From Phycisphaerae bacterium (GTDB taxonomy: Bacteria > Planctomycetota > Phycisphaerae > Phycisphaerales > SM1A02), in contig NZFT01000072.1 of assembly GCA_002690755.1 (NCBI GenBank), forward strand, positions 8,864 through 31,101: DNA of 22,238 bases. Direction: 5' to 3'. The position numbers and the translations under genes are program-made. Below the pieces are notes generated by a model, which had not been told where the DNA came from, did no database searches, and worked only from the letters and a program-made list of their open reading frames with translations. Positions 6,509 through 14,353 of the stretch are shown here, in pieces. Position 1 is the stretch's first letter, and each line of letters begins with the position of its first letter.

Positions 6509-9273
6509 TTCTCGGTCGACGGAGGCGTGGCGTCGCCGTCGGCCTCACCGGAGGACTTCACTTCCTTCGGATCCGCCTGCTCATCCGCGTCGTCGATCCG
6601 ATCGAAGAACTGCTCCTTGGCGAGCTGGCGGGACATCTCCTCGAGCGGCTTGCTGAGTTCTTCGAGTCGGTTCCGTTCGTCGACGTTGAAGTTGGTGTCG
6701 TTCTCGTCGGGATTGTCGACCACCACGGGGGTGATGAACATCACGAGTTCGACCAGCGACTTCGACTTCTCGGTGCTGCTGAAGACGGCCCCGAGCAGGG
6801 GAATGTCGCCCAGCAGGGGGACCTTGCGTTCGACGTCGGTGTCATCTTCGCGGCGAATTCCACTGAGCACGATCGTCTGGTTGTTCTTCACCGTGACCGT
6901 GGTCGTGGTCTGTCGCCGATTGACCACCGGGTTCGAGTTGATGGAGGCGGTGGAAGCGATGTTCGAGAGCAGGATCTCGATCTCCATCGCCACATTTCGG
7001 TCCTTGGTGATCCGAGGTCGGACGTTCAGACCGATGCCGATCGCCTCCTGTTCGAAGGAGGTCGTGGTGCCCTGCTCGTTCGCGGTCGAACCCGTCTGGA
7101 AGGTGACGTCCTGTCCCGCGAAGAACTTCGCCTCCTTGTTGTCGCTGGTGAACACCCGAGGCCGCTGGAGGATTCGAACGTTGTTCTGCTCGGAGAGCGC
7201 CTGCAGGACGAAGTCGACGCTCGTGTTCACGTCGAGGAACGAGGTGTCGAACCAGGGCGACGCGAAGTTGCCGGCGGCGCTGTTGAAGTTGGTGGGGTTC
7301 CCGTCGTTGTTGATGACCTCGGTGGTGCCCTTGGTCAGCGCCAGACTCGCGGAGCCGCCGACGATGTTGTCGCCGCTGGCCTGCAGGCCGGAACCCACGC
7401 GGATTCCGAGATTCAGCCCGTCACCGAGGGTGACCTCGGCGAGGGTCGCGGTGAGCATGACCTGGCGACCCGGGCGATCGAGATCATTGATGATCGTGAG
7501 CAGGGCGTCCTGGATTTCAGGGGTCGCGAGGACCAGAAGCGAATTCTGGCCCGGATTGGGGACGACCCGGCTCTTGCCGACGAGCGCAGAGACCTCGGCG
7601 GCCTCTTCGCCGTTCGCGCCACGCCCGGACTGCCACGGGAAGGTGATCTCTTCGGAGGTGTCGTTGGTCCCGGTCTCACCGCCGCCACCGGCATTGTCGA
7701 AGTCGATTCCGGTCAGACCCTCATCCGGCGCCTGGATGCCTCGACCGCCGCCGCCTGCCGCTGCGAGCAGGGCGTTGAGAATGTCCGCGACCTCGATGGC
7801 GCTGGCGTGCTTCAGTTCGATGTTCGTCGGCATGCCGACGCTCAGGGGCTGATCGATTTCATCGATCATCGTGTCGAGCCAGTCGAAGTTGTCCGGCGTC
7901 TTGGAGATGACGATCAAGCGGTTTGAATCCGGGTACGCCTCGATCCGGAAGATGTCCGCGACCGCGGCATCGGCGCCGGCCGATCCACCACCACCACCGC
8001 CACGGCCGGCGGGCTGGCCTCCGCCTCCGCCACCTTCTTCGAGAAGGGCGACGAGCAGGGTCTTCACCTTGACCGGGTCGGTGTACTTGAGGTCGTAGAG
8101 GCGGAAGATGTTTCCTTCCCGGCTCGGCGGAATGTCCCAGGCCGTTTCGATCAGGAACCGGATGTCCGTCAGGATTTCGGGCTCCGCCCGCACCGTGACG
8201 GCGTTGGTCTGGGGAAGCACGCTGACCTGGAGCTGGTCGCTAGTGCCGACCTGCGGAAGGTCCTGCTGCGACTGCTGGCCGCCACGCTGGTTCCTGGAGG
8301 TCGGGGCCCGGCTGTTGCCCCGGGCGTTCGACCCGCCGTTCGGGCTCGGGCTGAAGAGTTCGAGAACGATGTCGGCGAGCGTCTGGGCGTCCGCGTAGGC
8401 GAGTCGGAAGGTCTCGGTCTTCACGGCGAGAAACGGCGGTACGTCGAGCAGATTGATCAGTTTCTGGACCCGCTTGGCCCAGCCGATGTCACCTTCGATG
8501 ATGACCTGGTTCGAATTCACGTCGACCGTCAGGTTTCCGTATTCGGGCGCACCCTCCGAGAGCTGCGACTCGACGTCGCCCACCTTCGCGTGCTGGAGGC
8601 GGAAGACCTTGGTGACCAGGCTTCCGTCCTCGCTCATCTGGGTGATGTCGACTTCCGGTCCGAGCACGAGGCTCGGCTGGAAGTTGTTCATCTCCATGAT
8701 GGTGTTCATCATGATGAGGTCCGGCGTCTCGACCACGCCGATCCCGTTCAGTCGAAAGGCCTGGAAGATGAGATCCAGGGCCGCGTGCTTCGCGAGCGGA
8801 CGATCGCTGAACAGCGTGATCTTGGTCGTGGTGAGCATGGTCGACTTGACCATGAGGGCCTTGCCCGTCCAATCCACGATGTACGGAAGCACCTCCGAGA
8901 CGGTCACGCCGTCGAAGTTCAACGGCACGGGTTCGTCATCGACGGTTCGGCGGGTGCCGCTCAGCGCGGACTGCTGGTCCGCCTTCGTCCGCGGCTCGTT
9001 CGCGGTCGCGGACCGGTCTGGTTCGGCGATCGGCGTCGCGTCCGTGGGGAGGGGTGCGGTCGCAGGTCCGTCCCGTCGGGGCGCGTCCTCGTCCTGGCCG
9101 ACCGTGGCGGGCTGCGACGTCGGGCCGTTGCGCTCCGGACGATCGACGCCGTCCGTCGCCGCCGTGGCGCCGTAGGCCGCACCGGCGAAGAGGAGGACGG
9201 CCGCGAGGGATCGATGGCCGAATCGTCGGGTGGAGAAGGATTGGTCGGCGAGGGGTGCGTTGCTTCGAGCCAT
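6505..9273 (-). CDS. gspD: Type II secretion system secretin GspD
   Basis: GspD forms the outer-membrane channel through which folded proteins leave the periplasm. From ATG 9273 the protein is 922 aa. Residues 1-38 are a signal peptide (SLAAVLLFAGAAYGATA). An N0 domain (about 110-180, LNFDGVTVSEVLPYIVDWTG) is followed by KH-like N domains at about 221-280 (QVIIEGDIGWAKRVQKLINLL), 285-385 and 390-490, plus a further N-like segment. The secretin core spans about 610-850 and carries ILQRPRVFTSDNKEA, TVTVKNNQTIVLSGI and the hallmark VPLLGDIPLLGAVF. An acidic helical tail of about 60 residues follows. Gly-rich inserts interrupt two N domains. An in-frame start at 9381 would add 36 residues ahead of the signal peptide. 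ATG 9273 is preferred because AAGGAAA lies 8 nt upstream and the signal peptide then sits at the N-terminus. Confidence 0.95.
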   Translation of the reverse strand: MARSNAPLADQSFSTRRFGHRSLAAVLLFAGAAYGATAATDGVDRPERNGPTSQPATVGQDEDAPRRDGPATAPLPTDATPIAEPDRSATANEPRTKADQQSALSGTRRTVDDEPVPLNFDGVTVSEVLPYIVDWTGKALMVKSTMLTTTKITLFSDRPLAKHAALDLIFQAFRLNGIGVVETPDLIMMNTIMEMNNFQPSLVLGPEVDITQMSEDGSLVTKVFRLQHAKVGDVESQLSEGAPEYGNLTVDVNSNQVIIEGDIGWAKRVQKLINLLDVPPFLAVKTETFRLAYADAQTLADIVLELFSPSPNGGSNARGNSRAPTSRNQRGGQQSQQDLPQVGTSDQLQVSVLPQTNAVTVRAEPEILTDIRFLIETAWDIPPSREGNIFRLYDLKYTDPVKVKTLLVALLEEGGGGGGQPAGRGGGGGGSAGADAAVADIFRIEAYPDSNRLIVISKTPDNFDWLDTMIDEIDQPLSVGMPTNIELKHASAIEVADILNALLAAAGGGGRGIQAPDEGLTGIDFDNAGGGGETGTNDTSEEITFPWQSGRGANGEEAAEVSALVGKSRVVPNPGQNSLLVLATPEIQDALLTIINDLDRPGRQVMLTATLAEVTLGDGLNLGIRVGSGLQASGDNIVGGSASLALTKGTTEVINNDGNPTNFNSAAGNFASPWFDTSFLDVNTSVDFVLQALSEQNNVRILQRPRVFTSDNKEAKFFAGQDVTFQTGSTANEQGTTTSFEQEAIGIGLNVRPRITKDRNVAMEIEILLSNIASTASINSNPVVNRRQTTTTVTVKNNQTIVLSGIRREDDTDVERKVPLLGDIPLLGAVFSSTEKSKSLVELVMFITPVVVDNPDENDTNFNVDERNRLEELSKPLEEMSRQLAKEQFFDRIDDADEQADPKEVKSSGEADGDATPPSTEK

Positions 9274-9281
9274 CACGGTCG

Positions 9282-9289
9282 TTTTCCTT
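9282..9289 (-). promoter_or_regulatory. Ribosome binding site fixing the gspD start
   Basis: AAGGAAAA on the minus strand lies 8 nt before ATG 9273. It lies in a 168-bp spacer (9274-9441), the largest inside the T2SS cluster. I saw no convincing promoter or terminator in the rest of that spacer. Confidence 0.6.
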
Positions 9290-9441
9290 GCTTGATCCGC
9301 ACCGAACGGATCTCGGTGGGGATCGATGTCGTCGGTCGGCGGGAGGCGGCCCGGTGGGCTCCAGAGTCTCCCGGTCGACAAACTGGTCTGCTACCTGGTT
9401 GGACGCCTTGGAAACGACGTGACGTCCGGTTCCATTGCCGG

Positions 9442-10362
9442 TCAGGCGCTTTCCGCGCCGGTCTTTTCCTGCGGGGTCCGCTCCAACTGCTCGAGTTCGT
9501 GCTGAAGCCGGATTCTTGATCGGGGATCGATATCTTCTCGCCGCAGGGCCCTTCGGACCCGATCCCTCGCCATCACCACGTCGGAGGGACTCAGCGAGGC
9601 GATCTGCTCGTCGGTCATCGCGTCGGGCAGCGTCGAAGGGTCGGCGTAGGTCGGTGGTGAATCGATCGGCGACTCGTCCGGGTCCGTGGTCTCGGCGGCG
9701 CGAGGCGCTTCGGTGACCGGGGCCTTCGGCGTTGAAGGCGCGTTGCCGGTTGCCGAGGCGGTCTCGTTGCCTTCGAAGAATCGCCTGGTCGCGGACGGGG
9801 GCGAGGCGGGTTCATCGAACATCCCGGACCTTCGATCGAGCAGATCGACTTCATATTCGCCGCCGCGGTGGCCGAGCCGGACCCGCCAGATGCTCATGAT
9901 CTCGAGCACCTTGACACCGTCCTTCTCCTCACCGATCGCGACGGCGTCGTCGGCGGATCCGAAGAGAACCAGCGTTCCGAGAATGCCGGTCGGTCGAGGG
10001 CCGCTGTAGCTCGCGGGCGGCGGGGGAGGTCCCTTGGGCGCTTCGGGCTGGACACGCCTTTCCGGCTCCCGCTTCGGCGGCGGCTTGGGCCGGGACTTCG
10101 GTCGGGACGGCAGGATGAACGCGGAGCGACCCGAGAAACGCCGTCGGTTGATTTCGGCCTGCTCGGCGTGACGCGCGGCGAGTTCGGCGACGGGGTCGGT
10201 GTCGGGCGTCGTCCAGGACGACGTGGTCAAGGCGGAGAGGAAACCGGGAATCTCGGCCAGAATCACGCCACCGGTGATCGCGATCGCGAGGACGCTCGTG
10301 ACCAGCGTTCCCGACCATCGGATCTCGGACAAGGAGCCCATTGCGCTGGAGATGCGACTCAT
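9442..10362 (-). CDS. gspC: GspC-like inner-membrane protein with HR-type domain
   Basis: This 306-aa protein has a short cytoplasmic N-terminus and one membrane segment (about 18-38, LVTSVLAIAITGGVILAEIP). A periplasmic Pro/Lys/Arg-rich linker follows (86-116). A small beta domain at about 122-182 (GPRPTGILGTLVLFGSADDAVAIG, then strands to EVDLLDRRSGMF) fits the homology region of GspC/PilP, which contacts the secretin N0 domain. No PDZ domain is present. After a Pro/Thr/Ala-rich linker the last 58 residues form a charged helical segment (MTDEQIASLS onward) resembling the GspL tail. The start ATG overlaps the gspM stop (ATGA). Lying just before gspD fits a GspC role of linking the inner platform to the secretin. 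The GspC assignment rests on topology and context more than strong motifs. Confidence 0.7.
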   Translation of the reverse strand: MSRISSAMGSLSEIRWSGTLVTSVLAIAITGGVILAEIPGFLSALTTSSWTTPDTDPVAELAARHAEQAEINRRRFSGRSAFILPSRPKSRPKPPPKREPERRVQPEAPKGPPPPPASYSGPRPTGILGTLVLFGSADDAVAIGEEKDGVKVLEIMSIWRVRLGHRGGEYEVDLLDRRSGMFDEPASPPSATRRFFEGNETASATGNAPSTPKAPVTEAPRAAETTDPDESPIDSPPTYADPSTLPDAMTDEQIASLSPSDVVMARDRVRRALRREDIDPRSRIRLQHELEQLERTPQEKTGAESA

Positions 10363-10970
10363 GCGTTTCTCCTCGGCACGATCCAGGCTTCGACCACGAT
10401 TCGGATTTCGAGATTCGGTCCGTCGTCGATGAGATCGAGACGGAGTTCGCTGATCGATTCGATCTCGGGCTCCGCTTCAAGGTCGCGAATCACGTCGATC
10501 GCGGTCTCGGTGTCCGCGATGAATTCGAGTTCGCAGATGATCCGTTCCACTCGGCCACCGGCCATGGTGCTCAACGGACTGTTGCTCGGAAGCTTGCTTC
10601 CGGTCCGGCCGTCGATCTTCGGGACGACCTTGTACTGCGAGCAGATCTGACTGATGGTCGACTCGAGTCGGGTGGCGCCGGGCGCCGCGGAACGGGGAAC
10701 CTCGATCGGTCCGAGCGCGGTTGCCAGTCGTTCGATCTTCGGATCGGTGGTTCGATCCACGGTGCGGGCCCGTTCGATGGTCCGGGCGATTCGATCGCTC
10801 TCGCCGTTCCAGTCGTCAGTCGTGGGTCTGACGTACTCGTCCCAGACGAGGACCGCGATCAGGGCCAGCGCCGCGGCGCCGATCAGCCGCCACATCGGCG
10901 ACAGCGCCAGGAAGCGGTCGACGAAGTCCGGTTCACGCCGGCCGTCGGTGGATGGAGTGCCTCGGCTCAT
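10359..10970 (-). CDS. gspM: GspM/PilO-like assembly platform protein
   Basis: This is a 203-aa bitopic protein: a 26-residue cytoplasmic stretch, a membrane helix at about 27-44 (WRLIGAAALALIAVLVW), a helical region to about 80, then a ferredoxin-like alpha/beta domain at about 130-200 (ERIICELEFIADTETAIDVIRDLE, then LEIRIVVEAWIVP). GspM and PilO share this plan and pair with GspL or PilN in the inner membrane. ATG 10970 overlaps the gspL stop (ATGA), and its own stop overlaps the next start. Size and order (L-M) match the family. PilO is an equally good name on structure. Confidence 0.8.
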   Translation of the reverse strand: MSRGTPSTDGRREPDFVDRFLALSPMWRLIGAAALALIAVLVWDEYVRPTTDDWNGESDRIARTIERARTVDRTTDPKIERLATALGPIEVPRSAAPGATRLESTISQICSQYKVVPKIDGRTGSKLPSNSPLSTMAGGRVERIICELEFIADTETAIDVIRDLEAEPEIESISELRLDLIDDGPNLEIRIVVEAWIVPRRNA

Positions 10971-12946
10971 TTCGCGGTCTCCCGCACTCGGGCCATGATG
11001 AGGGTGAACTCTTCCTTCAAACGGGCCTTGGTCTCTTCGTCGAGTCCCGGCATGAGCTTGGCGGATGCCACCTTGCTCAGACGGTCCTTGGCTTCGGCGT
11101 TGCTCAGCGTCGCGATCTCCTCGGCCGAGATCGGTTCGGGGATCTCCTTGACGAAGTTCCGGGAGGCCGAACGGCTGCCCGGATCACTTCGTGACGAGGG
11201 TGTCGAGCCGCTGCGACTCGATGGACGTCCGCCGCGTCGGTCGGCCGATCGATCGTCCGTCCGCGCGGTTCGTCGATCGTCGTTCTCGGCCTCGGACGAT
11301 TCATCGTCCGGATCTTCGTCGTCGTCATCGTCATTCGCGATGCGGCCGGACCCCGTCGGTTCGGTCGAGTCGCCGGTGATCGGCTTGACGCCGGAGCCCG
11401 CCGCGAGATCGAGCCCGCCCAGTCCACCCGCGATCCTGGCATCGAGCGCTTCGCGGCCGGCGTCTCCTTCGAGGAGATAGCCGTCCTCGTCCACCAGACC
11501 GTATCGGCGTTCCGAGTAGGAGACGACCGCGTAGTCGTCTTCCGCGGCATAGCGAACCATCCGAAGCGGATCGGCGAGTTCGGCGGTGATTGAGAATTCG
11601 GTGTAGCCACGGCCGTCGGGCTCTTCGATCGAGGACTCCGGACCGGAGTTCGCGACGAGGCCGCTCTCCCGCAGTCGGCGGTTGAAGTCGAAGACGGCTT
11701 CCGCTCCGGATCGACCGTCATCCGCCTTCGCGAAGCCGGAGATCGAGATCGGTTCGCCGTGCTGGACCGTGATCGACTGGAGCTCGATCGTCTCGGGCAT
11801 CAGGTTCGACAGGTCGCCGAGGATCTTCGTGACCGACCAGGCCTGTCGGTCGAGTTCACGGTAGACCTTCTGGAGGTTGTCCACCTTGTCGACGTGCGCT
11901 TGCAGGGCGTCAAGGTCGCTGACCTTGCCCTGCATCACCATCAGTCGAAGCCCGGAACCGGCGATGGGCACGAGCAGCAGCAGGATGACCGCCGCCATCG
12001 CGACCGCGACCGCGGTTCGTCCGTCGGAGAGTCGCGTCGCCATGCCCTTGAAGATTCCGGGACGCTCGAAGCGTTCCTCCGCCTGCATGCCGGCGAGCGG
12101 TGCGAGGGGGCCGTCCAGCGCCGCGAGCGCGGCGAGAATGATCCGATCGTCGACCGGCGCATCACCGTCGAGGGCCACTTCGGGATTGTCGACTGCGGCA
12201 AGAATTCGTCCATCCGCGTCGCCACCCGCGAGCAACGTGCCCTCGGTCGTCCGGCTCGCGGCATCGCCGAGCATCTCCGCCGCATCCGCTTCGACCCGGC
12301 CGGGGGCGACACCCTGGCTGATCAACGTTTCCACGACCAGTGGTCCGAGTCGAGACGCGACGTCCTTCGCAACATCGCCACCACCTCTGGCCGCTCGGAA
12401 GGCCGGGCCGTCCGCGGTGGGAATGACCGCGGCGATCGCGGCGGTGTCGGGATCGAGGATCGCGTGGATCGAATCCGGGTTCTCACCGGCAAGGTGTGCG
12501 AGGCAGGCGATTTCGGCGATCCAACGGATCTCGATGTCATCGCCGAGTTCGGGCAATCCGGCATCGAGGCCTTCCGGCCAGGCCACGACCAGACCGGTGG
12601 GGCGTTCGGAATCCAGGCCCAGGGTCGCGATTCCGGATCGATGGGTCGCGGTCGAGCCCAGCATCCGGGCTTCGGCCTCGATCCTGATCGCCGACTCGAC
12701 CTGTCCGGGGCTCCCGGGAGGGGTGTGGATCGTTCGGACCAGGGTGGCGGCGGACGGCAGGATCGCCAGGACCCGTCCGCATCCCGCGTCCTCGAGATGG
12801 CGTCGAAGGTCTTCCGGCGAACACCAGGTGAGGGATTCGATCGATTTTGAGCCGTTGCCACGGACCATCATGACCCGATAGCCATCGCCGCGTCGGCGGC
12901 AGACGGCCAGAAGGTTCGGATCGAATTCGATGCGTCGCTTGGACAT
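10967..12946 (-). CDS. gspL: GspL-like (PilM-PilN type) platform protein with long C-terminal extension
   Basis: This 659-aa protein recruits the GspE ATPase to the membrane in the known systems. Residues 1-310 form a cytoplasmic actin-like domain of the PilM/GspL type (AILPSAATLVRTIHTPPGS, ILDPDTAAIAAVIP). A membrane helix lies at about 312-333 (AVAVAMAAVILLLLVPIAGSG), followed by a coiled-coil segment (about 341-375) and a PilN-type ferredoxin-like domain (about 380-465, ETIELQSITVQHGEPISISG). The tail from about 480 is unusual: an Asp-rich stretch (NDDDDDEDPDDE), an Arg/Ser/Gly-rich stretch, and a final helical piece (606-659, ISAEEIATLS onward). The protein is clearly longer than the roughly 400 residues usual for GspL. 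ATG 12946 directly abuts the gspK stop (TGAATG). Confidence 0.85.
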   Translation of the reverse strand: MSKRRIEFDPNLLAVCRRRGDGYRVMMVRGNGSKSIESLTWCSPEDLRRHLEDAGCGRVLAILPSAATLVRTIHTPPGSPGQVESAIRIEAEARMLGSTATHRSGIATLGLDSERPTGLVVAWPEGLDAGLPELGDDIEIRWIAEIACLAHLAGENPDSIHAILDPDTAAIAAVIPTADGPAFRAARGGGDVAKDVASRLGPLVVETLISQGVAPGRVEADAAEMLGDAASRTTEGTLLAGGDADGRILAAVDNPEVALDGDAPVDDRIILAALAALDGPLAPLAGMQAEERFERPGIFKGMATRLSDGRTAVAVAMAAVILLLLVPIAGSGLRLMVMQGKVSDLDALQAHVDKVDNLQKVYRELDRQAWSVTKILGDLSNLMPETIELQSITVQHGEPISISGFAKADDGRSGAEAVFDFNRRLRESGLVANSGPESSIEEPDGRGYTEFSITAELADPLRMVRYAAEDDYAVVSYSERRYGLVDEDGYLLEGDAGREALDARIAGGLGGLDLAAGSGVKPITGDSTEPTGSGRIANDDDDDEDPDDESSEAENDDRRTARTDDRSADRRGGRPSSRSGSTPSSRSDPGSRSASRNFVKEIPEPISAEEIATLSNAEAKDRLSKVASAKLMPGLDEETKARLKEEFTLIMARVRETAK

Positions 12947-14353
12947 TCAGTCTTCTCGGTACTCGATGATCTTCACTGGCAGGGTTGAACGATCGACCAC
13001 GGCATGGATTTCAATCACTTGTCCGGTTGGGGAGATTCCCCGGCTGGAGATCGAATACACCCATCCGGTGACGTCGAGCTGATCAGCGACCGTCGAGAGG
13101 ACATCCGGGTCGATCCGACGCACTTCCAGAAGGTCCACGATACTCGTGATTCCTTCGGCCCGCGACTGCCTCAACGCCAGGATGGACTCCGCGATGCCCG
13201 GGTCGTCGTTGAAGATCAACGTGAGGACCTCGGGGCCAGCGGTGTTGAGATTCACCTTGCCGGGGATCCGATCCGGGCCGGTGAAATCCGTCATCGTGCA
13301 CTCGGCAAAAATCGCCTTGAGTTGCTCGTTGTCGAGAGCGGCGACGCCGTCTTCCCCCGATCCTCCCGCGTTTCGAGATGTCCGGCCGGTGGATCGGCCA
13401 CGACTGCTGCGATTGTTCTGGGCGGGTTGCCCGACCAGCTCGCCGAGGTCGACCGAGAGCAGGGGTCCCATCACCCCGTTCGCCGTCTCGGCGAAGTTCA
13501 TCAGCGCGTTGGCCTGAGCCTCGTCGACGCCGGTGATCTCCATGAGTTCCGCGGGATCGGTGTCGGCGGTGAGTCGGATCTTCGGGAAGCCCGACCGTCC
13601 GAGGGGTGATTGGGTGCTTCTCGCCGTGAGATATCCGGCCCATCCCGTGTCGAGTCGTCCATCGGCGTCGTCCTCGGGCGTGGCGTTCTCGCCGTCATCC
13701 TCGTTTCCGTCAAGCCGGTTGTTCAGGTTCCAATCCTCGCCCCGGACGTACTCGGGCCACGCTCCGGCGACGAGTTCGAGTTCGGTGATGGACTTGAACG
13801 GTGCGTTCCGAGGGACGTAACCGAGGTCGCGGCCCTCGTAGAAACTCCGTTCTGCACCGATCCCCTGGACCTCTTCGTCTTCGTCCCGCCAGTCGAGGAT
13901 CGAGTCGACGGTGTCGATGCTCATCTCGGGCAGTTCGCCGAGCTGGAGCTTGGTGATCGAGTTGACGTTCATTCTGGAGTGGAGGTCGAGGGGGCCGCGG
14001 AACTCCTGACCCTCGGCGACGTGGCGGATGTCCCACGAGCCGGACTCGAGCGTGCCGGTCCAGTCGAACTCGAGATCACGGACGATCGCCATCGGATCCT
14101 CGGCATCCGGCGATTCAGTATGACGGGCGAGTGTCGCGATGATGCGTTCGATGCCCGCACGTGCCGCCCAGCGGGCCTGCACTCGTCCGACCGCGGACTG
14201 TCCGAGCACCGTGGTCCGCCAGGTGACCATCTGGGTCGCGGCGACGATGACGGAGGCGATCGCGATCGACCAGAGCACCACGATCGTCGCGGAGCCGCGG
14301 GAAGCATTCGAGCGTCCATGTTTCGGTCGGTCGTGTCGACTTCGTCTGATCAC
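12947..14353 (-). CDS. gspK: Minor pseudopilin GspK, GTG start
   Basis: GspK caps the pseudopilus with GspI and GspJ. GTG 14353 overlaps the gspJ stop (GTGA) and gives 468 aa beginning with a basic stretch and then RGSATIVVLWSIAIASVIVA, the GspK type of N-terminus without Glu5. The open frame extends upstream to 14797, but that part is only the reverse reading of gspJ's Gly/Arg codons. Family signatures include MNVNSI, SILDWRDEDEEVQGIGAE, DLGYVPRNAPFKSITELELVAG and a helix-hairpin-helix-like IPGKVNLNTAGPEVL. Residues 207-218 (DWNLNNRLDGNE) form a canonical EF-hand-type loop, followed by a degenerate second one at 227-238. The length is somewhat greater than the usual 300-odd residues, owing to the acidic insert and a Ser/Arg/Gly linker (RSSRGRSTGRTSRNAGGSGE). 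Confidence 0.9.
   Translation of the reverse strand: MIRRSRHDRPKHGRSNASRGSATIVVLWSIAIASVIVAATQMVTWRTTVLGQSAVGRVQARWAARAGIERIIATLARHTESPDAEDPMAIVRDLEFDWTGTLESGSWDIRHVAEGQEFRGPLDLHSRMNVNSITKLQLGELPEMSIDTVDSILDWRDEDEEVQGIGAERSFYEGRDLGYVPRNAPFKSITELELVAGAWPEYVRGEDWNLNNRLDGNEDDGENATPEDDADGRLDTGWAGYLTARSTQSPLGRSGFPKIRLTADTDPAELMEITGVDEAQANALMNFAETANGVMGPLLSVDLGELVGQPAQNNRSSRGRSTGRTSRNAGGSGEDGVAALDNEQLKAIFAECTMTDFTGPDRIPGKVNLNTAGPEVLTLIFNDDPGIAESILALRQSRAEGITSIVDLLEVRRIDPDVLSTVADQLDVTGWVYSISSRGISPTGQVIEIHAVVDRSTLPVKIIEYRED

Noticed and set aside
6086..7852. 588-codon plus-strand open frame opposite gspD
   Set aside because: Reverse reading of a strongly supported secretin gene; Ser/Thr/Arg-rich, with no domain pattern and no ribosome binding site.
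9274..9381. 36-residue N-terminal extension of gspD
   Set aside because: It would place charged residues ahead of the signal peptide; ATG 9273 has a good ribosome binding site.
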